A stretch of 64,000 nucleotides of DNA from Panaeolus papilionaceus (lineage: Eukaryota; Basidiomycota; Agaricomycetes; Agaricales). The position numbers and the translations under genes are program-made. The notes below the pieces were generated by a model. The model saw nothing but the letters and a program-made list of their open reading frames with translations. It had not been told where the DNA came from and searched no databases. Of the stretch, positions 1 to 11,284 are shown piece by piece. The DNA lies in NCBI GenBank assembly GCA_015501605.1, contig JADNRZ010000012.1, forward strand, positions 744,001 through 808,000. The letters run 5' to 3'. The stretch's first letter is position 1. Every line of letters starts with the position of its first letter.

Positions 1-1
1 A

Positions 2-180
2 ACCCTCCCTCGAATCATTGTCGTCGACGCACTGGACGAATGCAGTACTCAGACGGGCCAACTTCAGATTTTAGACGCTCTAGACATTCTCATTAGTCGG
101 CAGGACATTTTCCCGTTTTTCGTGTTCTTATCCTGCCGGCACGAGCAGCATATCTGCTCCTGGTTCTCCAATAGGGCGGT
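2..180 (+). pseudogene. NACHT NTPase fragment (left-edge remnant)
   Basis: Frame 2 from the first bases encodes a Walker B region (RIIVVDALDEC, near bases 11-43), then a helix and a strand ending in a sensor-1-like FLSCRHEQ. This matches in layout the VIFVDGLDEC ... FLASRPE stretch of the two complete NACHT genes at 43.9 and 56.7 kb. After about base 180 the frame stays open to 454, but the residues are Cys-rich and no longer resemble a NACHT protein. I read this as a truncated or degraded paralogue. Its 5' part, including the P-loop, lies outside the window, so an intact gene interrupted by an unrecognised intron cannot be excluded. Confidence 0.6.
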
Positions 181-1083
181 CTCCAGAGTTGGACTACTTC
201 CATGCTGTTGTGTTCATTGCAACGACTGTAATGGCGGGGTTTTCTTGCCAGGGCTGCAGCCTGAAATGCGCTGTCATCGACAAGCGCTCACTAGAACGTG
301 GACGGCATTCAGTGTCATAGCACGTATGGCAAAGCGATGCTGCAATTTTTTCGACCGTGCGATACGAATACTACAAAACATAATGGATACAGGGTCAATA
401 GTTTCGGTGATATTTCTGAAGCGTCTCATTACTGGTGGTAGCAGATCTGAGTAAATTCATATTCAAGTTTTGCCATTGATCTCGGTGGAAGTTCTCCCGC
501 TTAGTTCCAACGTCGTATAAATTATTTACAATCGATAGAAAAACACACGTAGTGTATGTACGAAAACAGAAAGATAACGCAGTGACAATGACCACACGAT
601 TGGATAGTTCAAGGTTGATGAGGCCGTCCACGACACGTTTTAGTAATAGACTATTCCTGCTGTAACATTGCCCGAACTTTCCCAATTTCTGGCCTCCCCA
701 CCTGACTCCATGTCCAATTGACGGCACATATTTACCAGATAAATGTAACACGCCGATTAGGTAGATTGCTTAATTGCGCTGGAGAGATAGGGTGAGCGTC
801 TTTGTTCTCACATCCCAGCTCTGAGGTTCGCGGGGTGTTAGACGACAGCGGCAATTGCCGATTCCATTTTAAGGTCTCACTGTGCAAAATTCGATGTCAC
901 CATCAACCACCACCATGTCCCTCGCTTCTGCAGGATACCTGCTTTCAATCGCACCAACGCGCCAATAGATTCAGCGAAGAATTCTTCATCGTAATCTGAG
1001 TCCTGAAGTCAGACAGAAGGTGGAAGAGCTCCTAAACACGACCGAAAGATCAGTGGCCTTTTTTTCAAGCTGACATTCAGGGC
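181..1083. other. No recognisable gene
   Basis: AT-rich sequence after the NACHT fragment. Short open frames occur on both strands but none has a recognisable domain or a convincing splice partner. Confidence 0.4.
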
Positions 1084-1759
1084 TTTCTCCGAGAAGATGA
1101 GGTGCAGGAGGAATGGCGCCCCGGTGCCTTCTTCCGAACCAACCTTGACTCTGAAAATGGCGAGGGATATTTCTTGATGATGCATGTCCGGTTCACGCAG
1201 ATTGACAGAACAGAGTTGGGCTTCGACCCCACTCCGGAATGCATGACAGATGCCGTGGCGAAGCAGTATCTCCTTGATGAGCTAGGCGTCAAAGTCAGTG
1301 AATTGGAGTGCTTATCTGTGTGTTCAGAATATACCTGAGGCTCGGATTGGTATTTGCAAGAAATTCAAGGCCAAGTACTGCTGTACCAAAGGAGTTGGCG
1401 TACACTTTGCAGGCATCAGAACGGAAGTGGTCAGCAATCGTCGTAACCCAGCATCCCACCAGCAAACACCAGAAGGTGTTCTAATTCCATTATTCGAGAC
1501 AAATTCACAACTGGCGTCCTATAACGTCGTAAACACAAAGCTTACGCAACCTCAGAGCTTGAATGATATTTTAAAGGTTGAAGCCTGTGTCATTGAACCC
1601 ACTCTTGGTTTGGATCATAATGACGGTCTACGATATGTCGATGGACCGTCATTGAACACATTGGGTCTGCGTCTTGAGATGGGAATACCCGGACATGATA
1701 CATTAAGGCGGCTTATACCCAGATGGCTTCACAGCCTTCATCGAGGTCGCTGGCTGTAG
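1084..1759 (+). other. Coding-like stretch, unrecognised
   Basis: Two overlapping open frames (about 1084-1338 in one frame, 1298-1759 in another) have protein-like composition, including a YLLDELGV segment near 1267-1293. That segment loosely resembles the VYDELGV segment in the last exon of the right-arm NACHT genes. The stretch could be the degraded 3' half of the NACHT remnant at the window edge, joined by a frameshift or intron near 1300-1340. The resemblance is short and may be chance. No family assignment is made. Confidence 0.2.
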
Positions 1760-2062
1760 TGATCAACCAAAACCCTACGTCCTTGCCTTATCGTGCCCAG
1801 ACATAGGACTTGTACAATCCGACTATTGGAAATAGGGACTCCATACACACGTAAATGATTCCAACAATTTGACATATATTTGTACGGTAGCTCTTGCTTG
1901 AGATGCTGATGAGTTTTAGAGAAAAATGGTTGACGAAGATCATGATACAATAGTGACATGTACAATGAATAGTATTCATTTTCATACAGTGAATAATGAT
2001 CGACTTGACCACTTTCCGAAGTTTCGAAACACTTAGAAGTCAATCCACTCCTCCTCCCTTCG
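1760..2062. other. Intergenic, nothing seen
   Basis: AT-rich spacer between the coding-like stretch and the 3' end of the small secreted-protein gene. No motif recognised. Confidence 0.4.
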
Positions 2063-2824
2063 TCAAAGATCAGGATCTGCCTTGCCCTGCTTCCTCTGCA
2101 GCGCAGCATAATACCTTGGCATCTTCGCCTTCACAACCGAAAGCCCATCCGCCGGTTTCGCAGGGTTGACGTAGATGTGATGATACTGGCCCTTTTCACC
2201 CGCAACCTTCGACGGAATTTCTACGAGAGCCATTCCGCCTCCCTTCTTGGGGCGCAATCCGAATAACTTCGCTGTGATGTGAATATTGGGGTCGGTGCTT
2301 CCTTTAGCGTGAGCTAGCTTCCTGTGTACGCACGCAGATGAATGATAATCAGCATCGAATCATGTCAAGTTTCAACACTCTGAATCATAACCCTATTACG
2401 AGACACGTACTCGATATCAGCACGCGTAGCGTCAAATGCCTCCAACTGCTGTTTAACGATCAACTTATGTTCGTTCTCAATCGCAGTACGCTCTTCATTG
2501 CTCTTGAGGCCAAGTCTATCAAGTTGACCGTTGCCTCCATCGCCAATAAGGAGGTTCGAATCTTCTTCAATCGGCCTTTCGCGTTCGGGGCTCGAACCTC
2601 GAGAGGAGTCAGAGGAGGAGTCAGGTCTATATGTCAAGAGCATGGCAGCGTGTGTCAGTGCTCATTCGAAGTCCGACGCCCAGCTCATTGGCTACTTACT
2701 CGAACATCGCGGTTTCCGTAATACTACGGGTGTCGATGCTAAATTCTTTAGCATGGGGAACCAGTACGGACGCATTGATGGAGACAGCGACTGCTGCAAC
2801 GACGAGGAAAGAAGAGAAACGCAT
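2063..2824 (-). CDS. Small secreted protein, unrecognised family (199 aa, 3 exons)
   Basis: Exons on the minus strand are 2824-2700, 2626-2411 and 2321-2063. The introns (2699-2627 and 2410-2322) begin GTAAGT and GTACGT, end in AG, and the joined length is exactly 200 codons. The protein starts MRFSSFLVVAAVAVSINA, a clear signal peptide of about 18-19 residues. A short acidic and Ser-rich region follows (around residues 42-65, DSSSDSSRGSS), then a charged helical segment and a basic C-terminal half (GLRPKKGGGMALVEIP ... RYYAALQRKQGK). It contains no cysteines, which is unusual for a small secreted fungal effector. I do not recognise the family. The ATG at 2824 is chosen because it directly precedes the hydrophobic leader. 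Secretion is inferred; function is unknown. Confidence 0.7.
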
Positions 2825-4344
2825 CTTGATTGTTGTCGCGGGATATTCGAAGTAAAAGTAGACAAGTGCTGAGGATGAGGAAAGCAATGGGACCCGTTTT
2901 GACGCCTTTAAATACCGTTTTTACAAAGTTCTGGCGCAGCACTTGCTTTCATACGACAAGCGTCTCAATTCTGGACTCCGACTGCAGGCCATATACTTGT
3001 ACTTCTCGTTTCGAAACGACCAAGCTAGGTCGGGAGTTAAAGCGACGGTCGTAGAATCTTCCGGCGCTAATAGATCTAGAAATCGGTGAACGCCAAGGGT
3101 CATTCGTTTTCACAGATACTGAATCCAAACAGAGGGCTACTAGACTCCGCAATCTCGTTGTGCTATAAGTAAATCGACCTAATTTGAACGCGCAGTACAA
3201 ACAACGACCAAAAAAAACCCCCGATTCGCTGTCTCTTCACTCCCTTCAAGGCCATCTGCTAAAGTTGAACTAGAACGATTTTGAAGCACAGCAGTGCATG
3301 GTTTCTCTACTTGTGGTGTTGAGCATCCATTCTACAATTGGGCGCAGATGGGACGGATTCTAAATCCTAATCCTGAAGCTATTGAACGTGTTTGAATGAT
3401 ACGCCCTGTGACTTGTGAAACTCGAATTAATAAACCGGCTGTCATTCAATGCAAGCATTAAAGTTGACGTGAACGTCGCAGTCAACGTCGCACGCTTAGG
3501 CAAGTCCTGTTAATCTTATCGCATCAAACGATAATAAAACTCATCGGATCAGCCAGAACGGATTTCATCTCGCAAATCAACGTCGCATCCCCCCCTACGC
3601 TCTACCTTGTTATCTCTCAAAGCTATAAATATCGATCCTCAACGCAATGCGCGAACATAGATAAACACTGATATATATATACATTTCATATTCCAATAAA
3701 ATTACATTATAACAAAAGGTGCACAGCAACTCCTTTAAATAGATAAATAGCAAGTTATGTATGTACAACAAGAGGGAACCATTAACCGTTTGTCTATAAA
3801 ACATCAGGGGAAGTAATGTACAATGTAGAGTTGTCGTCAGTGAGGAGTGAAAGGGAGGTGAAACTAAGAAAAACTTCTACACGATGTATCGCAGCATAAC
3901 ATGTCATGACAAACAAACAAACGATGACCACCCCAGCACCCAAACATGAATGAATGAAGAGGGATTAGGAAAAAAGAAGGAACGGGGACACCAGGACCCC
4001 TTTTTGGGTGGTAGACGGGAGGTTATCGTGTTGAAAGAGTGACGTTAGGTCGTAAGGATAGTGCATTAACATGATACCTGAGTCTATGTAGAAATGCAGG
4101 ATCCGCGGAGAGATGAAGAGAGTATGTTTGTGGAGGAATTTTTAGGAACGATCATGAGGATGAATGAATAGGATGAGTGTGAACGAGGCCGTGTGAGAGA
4201 CGAGATGATAGCAAAAGGTAATGATGCAGTTGAATGAGGGAGATGAAACGTCAGATATGGGGGACAGAGAGGTGCGTGGAGTGTCGTAAATAGGTCAACG
4301 CCCTGTTTGGGGTGTTCCAAAACGGAAAGTCAAGAAACACGCGT
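2825..4344. other. Intergenic, about 1.5 kb without a gene
   Basis: Contains AT-rich stretches (notably 3600-3800) and the region downstream of the LPMO gene. Small open frames on both strands have no domain or codon signature. No repeat shared with the rest of the window was noticed. Confidence 0.5.
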
Positions 4345-5489
4345 TTAATACACGTGTCTCGCTTTGGTCAGGTCGGACACCAGTCGTCTCATCACCCTGC
4401 TGAAATGCCGAGGGCGGATGCTGACCTCCTTGTTGGAACCAGCCAGGAGGGTGCGTTTCTTGATGCTACATGACTTGGACGAACCAGAGGGCTTGGGTGT
4501 CGTACCAGAGCCGGAACCGGATGAGCCGCTGTTGCTTGCGCCGCCGTTATTTGATGATCCACCGCCGTTGGCGTTTCCGCTGGAACCTGAACCAGAGGAC
4601 GAGCCACCGTTAGCCCCAGAACTAGATCCTGAACCAGAGCTTGAACCATTATTACCTCCACTGCCACTTCCCGAGAGCGATGCGACCTCAGGACCAGGGA
4701 ATATGTATGGCACCTGCGAGTTGAAAACGTCGGGATCAAAGATACCAGGATCAGAGTCCTTGTAGGCTCCAGGGAAACTGACGAGGTCGCTTGATTTGGG
4801 TGTATCGGTTTGGCTTCCGCCGACTTTGAGCGCGACACAGCCAGGATAGAACTCGGCCTTGTCGATAGCGATGGCGAGGTGCAGTGCGATGATCTCGTGA
4901 CGGACCATGTAGTTGCCGGGTGCGAGGTCCGAGGGCACAGATACAGTGGCAACTGCGCCTTTCATGAGATCTGCTTGAACCCAGTCGGCAGAGTTTGGTT
5001 TGCGGCCGACTTGGTCGATCTTGAACCACTTTAGACTGGCAGGGTCCGAAATGGAATTGCAGTCCTGGTCTCCGCAAGAAGCCATGTAGGTGATCATGGG
5101 ACCGGTGTTGTGAGGCCACTGTGGATGAGAAGAGAAAATGAAGAATGGAAAATTTTTAGAATGTGGTGGAGTCGAGTCATGAAATGCACACATACGTTAC
5201 TGCCATCTGCGCCCTCCCAGTCAAAGCTCATCGTGTCGCCTGGGTTCACGTTGGCAATGACGGTGCCAGCTTGAGAGTTGGGTCCACAGGTGATAGCTGG
5301 GTTTGAGGTAAGGTAGTTCGGATCGGGTGATGAGACTGAGCGAATGGGTGAGTTGTTGGGGCTGTTGGAGCCGGGTGTGGGTGACTTGAAGACGTCGCCG
5401 TTATTCACTTGGAAAGCGGCAAGGTAGCCATGAGCAGAAACGCTGACGACGGCGGAAAGAAGGGAGAGGATAGAGAAGGAGGACTTCAT
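4345..5489 (-). CDS. AA9 lytic polysaccharide monooxygenase (secreted, copper-dependent)
   Basis: Two exons, 5489-5196 and 5118-4345, split by a 77-nt intron with a GTATGT donor, give 355 aa. The 19-residue signal peptide ends so that mature residue 1 is His (HGYLAAF), the histidine-brace ligand of AA9 enzymes. The second brace histidine is in WPHNTGP (residue 101), and the axial tyrosine is in EFYPGC (Tyr189). A conserved RHEIIALH segment precedes it. AA9 enzymes cleave cellulose or hemicellulose oxidatively outside the cell. The residue two before the axial Tyr is Glu (187), where most AA9 members have Gln. No CBM1 follows the catalytic domain. Instead there is a Gly/Ser/Asn-rich linker (about 245-315) and a basic tail (SCSIKKRTLL ... 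RHFSRVMRRL). Similar basic tails are, to my recollection, found on other basidiomycete AA9 proteins. Confidence 0.93.
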
Positions 5490-5537
5490 GGTCGTCGTAA
5501 GAGGAAAGGGTGTGGCGAAAAGCAAGCCGTGAGGGGC

Positions 5538-5545
5538 TTAATATA
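5538..5545 (-). promoter_or_regulatory. TATA-like box of the AA9 gene
   Basis: On the minus strand TATATTAA lies about 50 bases upstream of the start codon at 5489, a usual spacing for a fungal core promoter with a short leader. Confidence 0.4.
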
Positions 5546-7741
5546 AGATGGCAGAAAATCTAAGTTTAGCTGCGGCATGTGCTTGTAAGGGAACGGGGAG
5601 GAGCGTTCGTGAGAACTGAGAACAATGGGCTGCTTGCACTGCATCAGTCGGCTATCTAATCATTGTCCTAAATCAGTATACAACAATGACCGACGCTAAA
5701 AATACATTCACAAGGACAATGCGCCTTGCCCGCCTCACGTTGACGACGACCTACATGATCTGTTAATAACTTTGGTGCAGCAACAAGGGACACAAACACA
5801 AGAAACCGTCGACGATCTAAAGCTCTAAAAATAGCACTCAGTATTGATCGTCGTATCTGACGAGTCACACCCTTTGTCCTAGAGTCTTTCGAGACTTTGG
5901 AAATCAAAAACAGAAGGCTTTTTAAAAAAAAAGTAGCGCTTTATACGATGAAGATAAAAGGAACAGTATGTACCTAATTCATTCAACCTTTCGTCAATGG
6001 TAGTATTCATGGACCCTCCGTATTCCAAAGACATGCCCGATCAGAGTTATACACGAAAAGAACTGTATGTACATCTGGACAGCGATAATGAGACCGAATA
6101 AAACATATACACCCTAATATCCTAGAAGCGTCGCCGTTGGGCTTTCGAGGCTAACATTTGTGCTTTCCAGTATCAAAGGCTAAAGGCTGAGAAGCCTTGC
6201 ACGAGTAGTGATAAAAGGGTGACAATGACAATGAATAATGTTCCTTTCGAGCCCCGGTCGAAGTGATGAAAAACCTTCAATTCATTTTAAATTAATTACG
6301 CCACAAATACGAACATGCAATCAGACGTTGCAGATGAAAGCCTTGTGTGATCATGATTATGGGACAGACTTTACGCTTACTGAGTCAGGGGGGTTGATCG
6401 CAGAAGCTACTACGATGGACGTGCCATTGGTGAGAGGAAAGACACGACGGAGACCTTCAGGATAAAATGGTATAGACGATTTCTTCTTTCGATTTCTTTG
6501 TCAACACCCTGGTAACCCACCCGGCCCATGTCTTGCTCCCCAAGTGTCCCTCAAATAACGCAGACTCCCGCCCTAGCCGCCATTCCAATAGCCAATGAAA
6601 ATACACGCTCTTTTCTAAGTGTACCAGTTTGCGCCAGCTGCCATTAAGTTTGGCACCAAGACAACGAGTAGACTGACTATTGGGATGTGAATGTTAAATT
6701 TTGGTATTTAAACATGGATTGATGGGAATTGAAATGAGAGATGAGGACATGCCTCCGAGTTTGAAGACAAGCGTCGAAATCTAAGGTTGCCTCCTCGCTT
6801 CGTTCGACTCGGCGATGACAGCAGTCCCGTTTGCTCATAACTCGTTGACGTTCGCTCCTTCGGTTTTGGTTGTCCATAGTGCCTCGTCACAATCACTCCT
6901 TCTCCCTAAAATACAGCCCACCACATCAACGTTGCAACAGCGACTAGTACTTCCTACATTTTACTTTTCTCCCAGGATTCCACTTCGACTAGTTTTTCAC
7001 CATTCCCCAAATCTATCGTCCTGCTTAAAGCGTCTGTGCTTCTAGATAGTCGTGTAGGGGCATCCTAGTCCATTATAAAGCCCAACTCGAGTAACGCATT
7101 ACCACATTGTTCCAATTCTTCCGCGAAACTCTTTCACTCATCACCACTTCTTCGTCTGCCCATGTTCTCCTCCTGGTCCTCCGTCTTGCCCATCCCACTT
7201 TCATAGCGGTACATTTGGCGACTCGACCACAATGTCGACATCCAGAGCACAAGTTGTGACTTCCGTCTGTGCCAACTCTAAATGGGAGACAACTTGAAGC
7301 CTGTGTTTCTACGCTCTCATTCAATCTCAATTTATACTTTGCAATCTCCCAGTCCCCTCTCCACATCGCGACTCACCGCAACTGAGTCACATCCAAGATG
7401 TTGTGTAGGAGACCGTAGCTTGTGTGTTACGTTACTGCTATCCTCTGAAGTGTGAGTAATTTGAGCTCTTTGTGGAGCTCAGTCCATCAGGCGCCCAATC
7501 AAATCGCTGACTGAGCACCTCTTACATCAGCCAATTGACGATTTTGATTGGCTTGGCGGTTTTTTCCTTGTTTCCTTCTTCCCTTGCTTCCACCTTCACA
7601 TTCTTCAGTTCACGTTTACGTCGCGGTTTATACGCTAAGGCGAGGGTTTTGACTGTTTAACTGCACTATCTGGGTTTCTTGGTGACACACCTACTCGGAC
7701 GACAGACTTGAAGGAAGCTGGATTAAAACTGACCATATCGC
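5546..7741. other. Intergenic, about 2.2 kb
   Basis: No gene recognised. The stretch holds a repeat segment at 7090-7315 (listed separately). The sequence just upstream of 7742 is pyrimidine-rich, as expected for a promoter region. Short open frames have no domain signature. Confidence 0.4.
7090..7315 (+). repeat. Dispersed repeat module, copy shared with 51,590-51,790
   Basis: The stretch reading CGCGAAACTCTTTCACTCAT and onwards, through GCCCATGTTCTCCTCCT and CAACTC-AAATGGGAGACAAC, recurs almost base for base at 51,590-51,790. Both copies lie in non-coding DNA and carry small indels. The module is one of several dispersed segments that link the left arm to the NACHT region on the right. Confidence 0.75.
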
Positions 7742-10725
7742 ATGGCTACTACTACTACAAATGCGACACATGAAATCATCGACTTGACCATCGCTGCTGA
7801 TGAGCAGCCAGAGTCTGCTCCGTCGAAGACTACAGTAACACATGAAGTGAAGCACGCGGAGGGAGTCGTGGAATATACGAACACGGGTGTTGATTCCAAT
7901 TCCAACATCACTGGCAATACCAATGTACAAGCCAACGTCAACGGAAACTCTGCCGTCGACTCGACGGCGATTTCCAACTTCAACTCCAAACCCAGCCTCA
8001 AGATCTCCCCAGACGAACCATGCCTGAACCCGAATCCTACATCACCATCAACGACCCAAAATGTCCCAGACACGAAAGTAGACTGCGAGGTAGTAGAGGT
8101 GCCGAAAACGGCGGCACCAAGGCGGACGAGGAAGAGGGCGAGAAAGTCGCCTGTGGTGAGGGAGGAGAGGGAGAAGAGTGCAGGTGGGGAGAAGAGTGGT
8201 GGGGAAGGTAAAGAGAAGGGCGAGGAGATAGACAATGGGAAGGGAAAGGGGCAGAAGAAGGGCAAACAGAAGGGGGAGATGGAGATGGAGACGACGGGAG
8301 GGAAGAGAAAGCGCGAGGTCGATGATGAGGGCGAGGAAGGAGAGGTGGGATCGGAAGAGGGAGAGACGACAAACGAGAATAAGGACGAAGATAAGCACGG
8401 GGGTGAGGTTGAGGTTGAGGGCGACGATAAGATGCGGGGTGTGGAGGAGCAAGTGCTAGGGCAGCAGGAATCGCAGGAGTCGCGCTCTGAACGCGAGCGA
8501 AAAAGAGAACCGGATACACCAAAACCACCACTGGCGTCGCTGTCCAACAACCAAACCAAAAATCAGAATGAAGACCAGCAGAGCCGGTCGGATTCTTCGT
8601 CAGCGAGTGTGAAGCCCAAGTCAAAGGGAAAGACAAAGGCTGAGGGGGATGAGAGGGGGAAGATGAAAGAGCCGAGAGGGAAGCGACAATATCCATCTTC
8701 CCAGCCTCAACCGCCATCTCAACCCGCACCAGCATCAGAACCCGCACCAGAACCAGAAGCGGATACCTCCAGCCTCTTCTTCATCGACCTAACCCCCACC
8801 GCCATCCCCACCGTGCTCATCGATACCACACCCGCTGTCGCTCTTGACACGTCTGTTGCCCCTGATCCCGTGCAAGATACGAAATTACTGGTCCCTGCGC
8901 ATGTCACGGTGCTTGGGAGCACACCGGTGCAGATCATTGAGAGGCGGAGAGTTGGAGAGGGACAGGGGGGCGGAGGGGAGGATGGGGAAGCAGGAGAGGA
9001 GGGAGAGGAGGAGGAGGAGGGGATTGAGTATTTGGATTATGATGACGATGTTCGGGTGTGTATCCCTTTTCTCTGCGGGCGTGGTTGGGCATTCCTAATC
9101 GTAAATCAATTCTACAGGGTATAACCCGCTACTTCGACGACCCGGTCAATCCAGATGCTGCAGCGCAGAGCCGGAGGACGGTGTGTAAGAACTGTGGGGC
9201 GGAGGGTGAGCATAAGACCGCGGCGTGTCCTGTGAGGATTGTAAGTATATGACCAACGTTATCATTTCTTATTATTTTTTGTTTCCCAATGTCATTGATG
9301 TATTCTTGACTTCTTCATTTGCCAACAACACTAACATGAATTCTACCTATTACAGTGCCTAACGTGTGGTGCGCGCGACGAACATTCGACACGGTCATGT
9401 CCAATCACCAAAGTCTGTTTTACATGTGGGATGAAGGGGCATATTAACGCTGTATGTGAAATTTTTATGATTTTTTAAAAAAAAAATATGAGTTAATTTA
9501 TTTATTCGACAAAACACAGAATTGCCCCAATAGACGCTCAGGGCGCGCTATGATGTCCTCACGAGACCAAGAATGCGATCGTTGTTTTTCGTCGTTTCAT
9601 AAGACTAATGTCAGTGGTTTTCGTGTATATCCCTTCGCTTTCGTCTAATTATTTTTTTCCTACATTCTCTTACTCTCCACCACCCCCCTCCCTCCCCTCA
9701 CAAACACTCAAAACCCCTCCTTTACTTTTGCTCACCCAGGAATGCCCAACGTGGTGGCGCATATACGAGTACTTCTCCGAGGCCCAGCAACATGCCACTC
9801 TGGAGAGGCGTCTAGAGAAGAAGGGCCTGTTGTTAGGAAAGGGCGGTGAGGCATATATTGCAGACGACGAGTGGTGTTATAATTGTGGTGGGGTGGGACA
9901 TTGGGGAGACGTAAGTCCAATTTATTTAATGTAAAAGAGAAAGAAAAAAAAAGACGTGTTTGTTGATCATTGGTTTCTTAGGACTGCGACGACGCCCGAG
10001 TCCCACCTCACGATCACTCTGCATTCAGCGCATACAACGTCATGAAAAGCCCATTCTGGGACCCTACATCAGAAAGCCAACACAAAAAATCAAAATCGGC
10101 GACGAAGCCGAGGCATGTAGATGATTATGTGAATGAACAGTGGCGAGGTGATGTGTTGGATGAGGTGGGGAGGAAGGGGAGGGTAAAGGCGCAGTTGGCA
10201 TTGCAGAAACATGAGGAGAGGGGTGAGGATGAGGACGATTGGTTTGGGAATAGGAGTAGGAGTAGGGGTGCCGCCAATACCAATGTCAACGCCATAAGGG
10301 ATAGCAAGAGCGCGACATCATCTCAACCCCCGAGGAGCACCCCTACAGAACCTAAAAAGATACGGTTTGGGTTCTCGTTGGATGCGAAGAAGAAGGCGGA
10401 ACAGGGGAGTTTGTTGGCGAGGTTGGAGATGCCGAGTGGGAATGATTTTGTGAGGAGTGAAAAGAAGGATGAGAAGAGGGATAGGGATAGAGATAGGCAG
10501 AGCGGTGGAGGTAGGGGTAGAGGTCATGGTGGTGGTGGTGGGTCGGAGAAGCGTGAAAGGGGCGGGTCTGATAAGAGCTCGAAGAGGGATAGGGATACGG
10601 AGGGGAAGGATAAGAGTCGGTATAAGGATAGGGATAGGGATAGGGATAGGAGGGATACGTGGAGGGAAGCGGGTAGGGATGAGATGAGGAGTGGGAGGAG
10701 GTATACGGGGGGATATGCGAGGTAG
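7742..10725 (+). CDS. Air1/Air2-like zinc-knuckle protein (TRAMP RNA-surveillance subunit candidate)
   Basis: Six exons: 7742-9055, 9118-9240, 9356-9451, 9520-9609, 9740-9910 and 9982-10725, 845 aa, all junctions in phase. The first 438 residues are low-complexity, with basic and acidic runs. Five CCHC zinc knuckles follow at about residues 461-475, 480-494, 500-513, 530-543 and 587-600. The first two have spacing CX2CX5HX4C, the last three the classic CX2CX4HX4C. Five consecutive knuckles are the hallmark of Air1/Air2, which bind RNA and the poly(A) polymerase Trf4/5 (Cid14 in fission yeast) in the nuclear TRAMP complex. The C-terminal quarter is rich in Arg, Asp, Lys, Ser and Gly, an RD/RG-type tail. 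The protein is much longer than yeast Air proteins because of the extensions. Introns 3-5 sit at the same place in knuckles 3-5. The family call is firm; TRAMP membership is inferred. Confidence 0.85.
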
Positions 10726-11284
10726 TGGTTGTCCGCGACGTGGCATGCTGTGCTTGTTTTTCTGGTGGATGTTTTTATTCCGTTGTTGCACATTTCATGT
10801 ATGTACTTGGCTGCTCACACATTTCGCATTACATTGTATCTTTTTTATAGTTTTGTTTCATAGATTTTGGTAGTTTAACGTTTAACCTTTGCTCTTGACG
10901 GTTGATGTGACATTCTGTCCCCTTTTCTGACTCTGTCCTGAGCCATGCTATATACTGTTAGTGTACTCAGATCTTCACAATCAGCCAGCCCTGGAGTTAC
11001 AGACCCAGACCCGATTTGCCAATACCAATGATGGCAGGAGACTCGGACCCGTTTAGCACTTGTCAATGAACCACCACCATCGTCTAAACACATGCTCATC
11101 GACGACCATATAACATCTACATATGCCGCAAAATATTATTTCTAGAGCCTAGTTTCAATACGTCCTACCCTGCATTCAATCTCATACTTTTATCTTCTTG
11201 CTTTACAATTGGATCTTTGCACACAACCACGACCTATCTGTTATTTGAACTCGTCTGAATCAGTCTTAGACACTACACTACACA
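10726..11284. other. Intergenic between two convergent/tandem genes
   Basis: Contains the 3' flank of the zinc-knuckle gene and the presumed promoter of the E2-like gene. No other feature seen. Confidence 0.4.

Noticed and set aside
4364..4765. 133-codon plus-strand frame with Glu/Pro repeats
   Set aside because: It is the antisense of the Gly/Ser linker of the AA9 gene.
7723..8747. Long minus-strand open frames (236-278 codons) opposite the Air-like gene
   Set aside because: They mirror the GAG/GGA-rich low-complexity coding DNA of exon 1 and give Ser/Pro/Leu runs without domains; the sense strand has the spliced zinc-knuckle protein.
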